Source of the DNA: Allobosea sp. CRIB-10
GTDB lineage: Bacteria; Pseudomonadota; Alphaproteobacteria; Rhizobiales; Beijerinckiaceae
Assembly: GCF_900112185.1 (NCBI RefSeq)
Contig: NZ_FOKP01000009.1
Coordinates: forward strand, 124,001 to 188,000
Length of the DNA stretch: 64,000 bases
Direction: 5' to 3'
Shown here: one piece after another, positions 60,194 to 64,000 of the stretch
How the letters are laid out: every line of letters begins with the position of its first letter
How positions within the stretch are numbered: position 1 is the stretch's first letter
Notes under the pieces: generated by a model
Told to the model about the DNA's origin: nothing
Database searches by the model: none
What the model saw: only the letters and a program-made list of their open reading frames with translations
Program-made: the position numbers and the translations under genes

Positions 60194-62356
60194 ATGATCG
60201 CGACGAGCCTTCCGCGCCGGACCACAAGCCGGCTGTTGCAGCGCGCCTCATTGGCGCTGGCCCTGCTTGCGCCCGTGCCGCTGCTCGCCGCCGAATCCAC
60301 ACCCGTGACCTCGGCACGCGTCACCGCGACCTTGCTGTCGAGCCGCGACGCCGTCGCGCCGGGCGAGCGCTTCCAGGTCGCCCTCACCCAGAAGCTGGCG
60401 CCGGGCTGGCACAGCTATTGGCAGAACCCTGGCGATTCCGGCGAGGCGACGCGGATCGAATGGACGCTGCCGCAGGGCGTCAACGCCGGGGCGATCCAAT
60501 GGCCGGCGCCGAAGGCGATCCGGGTCGAGCCTCTCGTCAATTTCGGCTTCGAGGACAATGTCGTGCTGCCGGTCGAGATCTCGGTCCCGGCCGATGCCAA
60601 GGCAGGAGAGACTTTGACGCTCTCGGCCAAGGCGACCTGGCTGGTCTGCGAAAAGATCTGCATTCCCGAGGAAGGCGCATTCACGCTCGATTTGCCGATC
60701 GCGGCCGCCGGCACTGTCGATACCGCTGCGGAGGCCCGCATCGATGAAGCCCGCGCCGCTTTGCCGAAGCCCGCGGGCTTCACCGCCAAGCTGACGGCGA
60801 AGGGCGAGGACAAGCTTGCGCTCGCCTTGCCCGGCCTGCCGGCCGGCGCGAGCGACATCCGCTTCTTCCCGGTCCTGGACACGCTGATCGAGCATGCGGC
60901 CGAGCAGCCGGTCGAGAACGGCGCGCTCACGCTGACCCGCTCGACCGCCTTCAAGGTAGGCACACCGACGACCGAGGGTGTCCTCACCTTCGAGGAGGGC
61001 GGCGCCAGGCGTTCCCTTGCGCTCAGCGCCGAGGTCGAGCCTGTGCTGCTCCAAGCGGTCGCCGCTCCGGCGCCGGCGCCGGCCAGGGTGACGCTGCCGC
61101 CGCCTCCGGCCGAGGATCTGACGCTGCTTCTGGCGCTGGTCTTCGCCTTTGCTGGCGGCCTGATCCTCAACCTGATGCCCTGCGTGCTGCCGGTGCTGTT
61201 CATCAAGGCGCTCGGCTTCGCCCAGGTCGCGCAGTCGAGCCGCGGCGAGGTCCGCCGGCAGGGCCTGCTCTTCCTTGCCGGCGTGCTCGCGACCTTCTTC
61301 GTCCTGGCGTCGCTGGTTATCGCGCTCGGCGCCGGCTGGGGCTTCCAATTGCAGTCGCCGCCGCTCGTCATCCTGCTCGCGGTGCTGATGACGCTGATCG
61401 GCTTCAACCTGATCGGCGCCTTCGAGATCGGCGGCCGCCTGCAGGGCGTCGGCGACGGGCTCGCCAGCTGCAGCGGGCCGGTCGGTGCCTTCATGACCGG
61501 CGCGCTCGCCGTCATCGTCGCGACGCCCTGTACTGCCCCGTTCATGGGTGCGGCGATGGGCTACGCGCTGACGCAGCCGCCGGCCGCGGCGCTGTCGATC
61601 TTCATGGCGCTGGCGCTTGGCTTCGCCGCGCCCGTCGTCGCGCTCTCCTTCGCGCCCGGCCTGCTGCGCCTGCTGCCCAAGCCGGGCCGCTGGATGATCG
61701 TGCTGAAGCAGGCCTTCGCCTTCCCGATGTTCGCGACCGCGATCTGGCTCACCTGGGTCGCGACCATGCAGGCGGGGGCCGATGGCGCGCTCGCCGCGCT
61801 CGTCGCGATCCTCGTCGCCGGCTTCGCGCTCTGGCTGATCGGCGTGACGCGCGGCAGCGGCCGTGCCCTGCGCGCCGTCGCGGCTGCGGCCGCCATACTC
61901 CTCGTCGGCGCAGCCTCGGTCTTCGTGATCGAAAGCGCGACGCCCTCGGCTCAGCCAACCGCCCAGGCCGGGGCGGATGCGCCCGGCGTCTGGTCGCCGG
62001 CGCGGGTCGCCGAACTGCAGGCGCAGGGCAAGCCGGTCTTCGTCAATTTCACCGCCGCCTGGTGCATCACCTGCCTCGCCAATGACCGGGTGGCACTGTC
62101 GCGGCAGGAGGTGAAGGACGCCTTCGCCAAGCTCGGCGTCGCCTATCTCAAGGCCGACTGGACCAATCGTAATCCCGAGATCGCCACGACGCTGACCGAG
62201 TACGGCCGCGCCGGCGTACCGCTCTATCTGTTCTATCCTGGAACGAAGGGAGCGCAGGCGGAGGTTCTGCCGCAATTGCTGACGCCCGAAACCGTCGTCG
62301 ATGCCGCTCAGCGTGCCGCCGGCAAAGAGGTGAAGACCGCATCAAGCCAGAAGTGA
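60194..62356 (+). CDS. dsbD: Thiol:disulfide interchange protein DsbD
   Basis: 720 aa; ATG preceded by a weak GGAAGCGGG. Signal peptide, N-terminal periplasmic domain with the redox pair C152/C156 (WLVCEKICIPEEG), then eight transmembrane spans with the central pair in NLMPCVLPVL and ATPCTAPF, and a C-terminal thioredoxin domain with CITC (about 623-626). It passes electrons from cytoplasmic thioredoxin to periplasmic reductants. The N-terminal domain is longer than in E. coli DsbD and closer to ScsB-type proteins. Confidence 0.88.
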   Translation: MIATSLPRRTTSRLLQRASLALALLAPVPLLAAESTPVTSARVTATLLSSRDAVAPGERFQVALTQKLAPGWHSYWQNPGDSGEATRIEWTLPQGVNAGAIQWPAPKAIRVEPLVNFGFEDNVVLPVEISVPADAKAGETLTLSAKATWLVCEKICIPEEGAFTLDLPIAAAGTVDTAAEARIDEARAALPKPAGFTAKLTAKGEDKLALALPGLPAGASDIRFFPVLDTLIEHAAEQPVENGALTLTRSTAFKVGTPTTEGVLTFEEGGARRSLALSAEVEPVLLQAVAAPAPAPARVTLPPPPAEDLTLLLALVFAFAGGLILNLMPCVLPVLFIKALGFAQVAQSSRGEVRRQGLLFLAGVLATFFVLASLVIALGAGWGFQLQSPPLVILLAVLMTLIGFNLIGAFEIGGRLQGVGDGLASCSGPVGAFMTGALAVIVATPCTAPFMGAAMGYALTQPPAAALSIFMALALGFAAPVVALSFAPGLLRLLPKPGRWMIVLKQAFAFPMFATAIWLTWVATMQAGADGALAALVAILVAGFALWLIGVTRGSGRALRAVAAAAAILLVGAASVFVIESATPSAQPTAQAGADAPGVWSPARVAELQAQGKPVFVNFTAAWCITCLANDRVALSRQEVKDAFAKLGVAYLKADWTNRNPEIATTLTEYGRAGVPLYLFYPGTKGAQAEVLPQLLTPETVVDAAQRAAGKEVKTASSQK

Positions 62357-62397
62357 CGCCAAGCCCCGACATTTCAACCTCAGAAGGGAGACTGAAG

Positions 62398-63036
62398 ATG
62401 AAAGCCGTGAGCAGACAGACCTTCATCGCCGGCCTTGCCGCCACCGCGCTGGCGCTGGCCTCCGGCGCCGCCTTGGCCCAGGGCGCGGCCAAGCCCGGCG
62501 CCAAGGCGCCGGATTTCTCGGTCGTCGACGTCGACGGCAAGCTGCAGAAGCTCTCCGACTATGCCGGCAAGACGGTGATCCTCGAATGGACCAACCATGA
62601 CTGCCCCTATGTTCGGAAGCACTACAACAGCGCGACCATGCAGACCCTGCAGAAGGACATGGCCAAGGACGGCATCGTCTGGCTCTCGGTGATCTCCTCG
62701 CCCGCCGGCGAGCAGGGCCATGTCGACGCGGCCAAGGCCAAGGAGCTGAGCAAGACGCGCGACGCCGCCCCGGCCTCGATCCTGCTCGACCCGAAGAGCC
62801 AGCTCGCCCGCGCCTATGGCGCGCAGACGACGCCGCACATGTACATCATCGATCCCAAGGGCACGCTCGCCTATGCCGGCGCGATCGACGACAAGCCCTC
62901 GTCGAGCGCCTCGAGCCTGACCGGCGCCAAGAGCTATGTCCGCCAGGCGGTCGCCGAGATCAAGGCCGGCAAGGCCGTCTCGGAGCCGGCGACCAAGGCC
63001 TATGGCTGCGTGGTCAAATACGCCCCGGTGAGCTGA
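62398..63036 (+). CDS. Periplasmic thioredoxin-like redoxin (AhpC/TSA family)
   Basis: 212 aa. Signal peptide MKAVSRQTFIAGLAATALALASGAALA. Peroxiredoxin-type fold with the peroxidatic cysteine C69 in TNHDCPYVRKHYNSATMQ, and the cis-Pro loop TTPHMYIIDPKG. A single active cysteine near this site plus C206 in YGCVVKY. It lies 41 bp after dsbD and is probably kept reduced by it. AGAAGGGAGACTGAAG precedes the ATG. Confidence 0.87.
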   Translation: MKAVSRQTFIAGLAATALALASGAALAQGAAKPGAKAPDFSVVDVDGKLQKLSDYAGKTVILEWTNHDCPYVRKHYNSATMQTLQKDMAKDGIVWLSVISSPAGEQGHVDAAKAKELSKTRDAAPASILLDPKSQLARAYGAQTTPHMYIIDPKGTLAYAGAIDDKPSSSASSLTGAKSYVRQAVAEIKAGKAVSEPATKAYGCVVKYAPVS

Positions 63037-63087
63037 GCACAGCCGCCGCCAGGTTCTGCGGACGGAGTGAAGCCTGATATGCTCGGG

Positions 63088-63975
63088 TCAGGCCCGGGCA
63101 TGGCGGCGCATTCGTTCAGGCTTCGGCGCCGGCTTGCGGAAGAGATGCAGGACCGCGAGCGCGAGCCCGACCGCTGCGACCCAGTGGCCGGGGCGCAGCG
63201 CCGTCCAGTCCTGGTAGACGACGATATCGGCATTGGCCTGGAAGATCAGCCAGGCAGAGGCGCCGGTGGCGAAGGCGTACCAGGCGGTTTCGGCCAACGC
63301 GGTGGCGAGGCCGGTCGCGAGCGCGGTCAATGCGAGCGAGGTGAAGCTCAGCGGAATCTTGAACCGATCCAGCCCGCGATAGGCCAGCAGCAGTGCGAAC
63401 AGGCCGGTGAGCAGCACCGGCTGTGTGACGTCGATCTTCGACTGCAGCGCGAAATGGAACAGGCCGAGGCAAGCGATCGGGTAGACGAGATTGTGCAGGC
63501 GCTGCCAGCGGCCGGAGCCGAGCCGGCGGATCATGCCGTCGGTCGAGGTGGCGCCGAGCACGACGAGGCCGATCAGCGCGGTGATGCCGACGACGAGATA
63601 GAAGCGCTTGACGATCTCGGAGAGGATCAGCCCCCAGTCGAAGGCGAGGTCGATGCAATACAATGCGAGATGGCCGAGCGCGTAGGCCATGGCGGATAGG
63701 CCGAGCATGCGGCGGATGCCGATCAGCTTGTTCCAGTCGAGGATACGGCGCAGCGGCGTCACCGCGAGCGTGATGACGAGGATGCGCAGGGCCCAGGTGC
63801 CGGTGTCGTGCACGGCCTGCGTCCAGGGCTTCGAGCCGAGCTGGTGCGTCCAGGCCTGCAAGGCGAGGATCAGCGCCGGGACCAGCACGAGCGCAAAGCA
63901 GCCGGCGCGCAGGGCGGAGAAACGCCCCTGCCGGTCATTCCATGGCCAATAGCTGCCTGTTCCCACTGAAGCCAT
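63088..63975 (-). CDS. msrQ: Heme-binding membrane subunit MsrQ of the MsrPQ methionine sulfoxide reductase
   Basis: 295 aa, ferric-reductase-like membrane domain. About eight hydrophobic spans with heme-ligand histidines in YALGHLALYCIDL, RLHNLVYPIACLGLFHFALQS. It takes electrons from quinols for MsrP, the periplasmic molybdoenzyme that repairs oxidised methionine. msrP should lie just upstream, beyond the right end of the window. A C-terminal extension of about 80 residues is longer than in E. coli. Confidence 0.88.
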   Translation of the reverse strand: MASVGTGSYWPWNDRQGRFSALRAGCFALVLVPALILALQAWTHQLGSKPWTQAVHDTGTWALRILVITLAVTPLRRILDWNKLIGIRRMLGLSAMAYALGHLALYCIDLAFDWGLILSEIVKRFYLVVGITALIGLVVLGATSTDGMIRRLGSGRWQRLHNLVYPIACLGLFHFALQSKIDVTQPVLLTGLFALLLAYRGLDRFKIPLSFTSLALTALATGLATALAETAWYAFATGASAWLIFQANADIVVYQDWTALRPGHWVAAVGLALAVLHLFRKPAPKPERMRRHARA

Positions 63976-64000
63976 GAACTGTGCCTTGTTGCCGAGCCCC

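Overview
The window is GC-rich, densely coded DNA with long ATGA-type overlapping operons. Its gene content (GlpSTPQUV-type glycerol importer, LdtR-like MarR regulator, several HAAT and TRAP importers, isoquinoline-oxidoreductase-like molybdoenzyme, MsrQ) points to an alphaproteobacterium of the order Hyphomicrobiales; a Bosea-like soil or plant-associated bacterium is my best guess. I see no rRNA, tRNA, CRISPR array, integrase, transposase or phage gene. Mobile signals are limited to palindromic REP-like or MITE-like repeats between transcription units.

Layout. (1) 1-6184: glycerol ABC importer glpS(partial)-glpT-glpP-glpQ-glpU-glpV, with a large inverted repeat inside the operon and a strong terminator at its end. 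(2) 6349-8483: VOC protein, a MarR regulator divergent from a DUF899 thioredoxin-like protein with a palindromic operator between them, and a small hypothetical. (3) 8605-28960: a 20-kb surface/secretion island. It holds a GSCFA protein, two polysaccharide pyruvyl transferase-family proteins flanking a secreted beta-propeller-like protein, four glycosyltransferase-type proteins, a methyltransferase and a membrane-anchored accessory protein. These are followed by an RTX calcium-binding protein with its own type I exporter pair (HlyD plus PrtD-type ATPase), a divergent LdtR-like regulator and another glycosyltransferase. (4) 28993-31700: OsmC protein and GntR regulator, then AMP nucleosidase. 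(5) 31779-35878: periplasmic molybdenum hydroxylase (2Fe-2S subunit, TAT-exported large subunit, di-heme-motif cytochrome c) divergent from a TetR regulator with a clear operator. (6) 36048-40773: branched-chain amino-acid-type ABC importer livG-F-K-H-M. (7) 40783-42158: cytochrome c and a TAT-exported streptogramin-lyase-like propeller. (8) 42428-47497: TetR-controlled catabolic cluster (DsbA-like isomerase, isochorismatase-like hydrolase, HpaB/AbfD-family protein, AidB-like acyl-CoA dehydrogenase). (9) 47518-54949: LacI regulator, TRAP importer with a fused QM permease, VOC protein, RuBisCO-like protein and DUF1537 kinase; the last two are the expected OiaX/OiaK pair of apionate catabolism. 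(10) 54962-60099: small repeat lipoprotein, D-aminopeptidase, peptide-binding protein, small hypothetical and AnmK, suggesting use of D-amino-acid or cell-wall peptides and sugars. (11) 60194-63975: periplasmic thiol and methionine redox genes (DsbD, redoxin, MsrQ).

Most of the window is nutrient scavenging, with three complete or nearly complete importers each beside regulators or catabolic enzymes, plus envelope construction. The least conventional part is the 8.6-29 kb island. There an RTX protein and a dedicated type I exporter sit in line with glycan-building genes that share an unusual accessory domain, under an AT-rich intergenic region and next to a MarR-type regulator. The second most interesting part is the HpaB/AbfD-family protein, which has lost half of the residues that hold the iron-sulfur cluster in AbfD.
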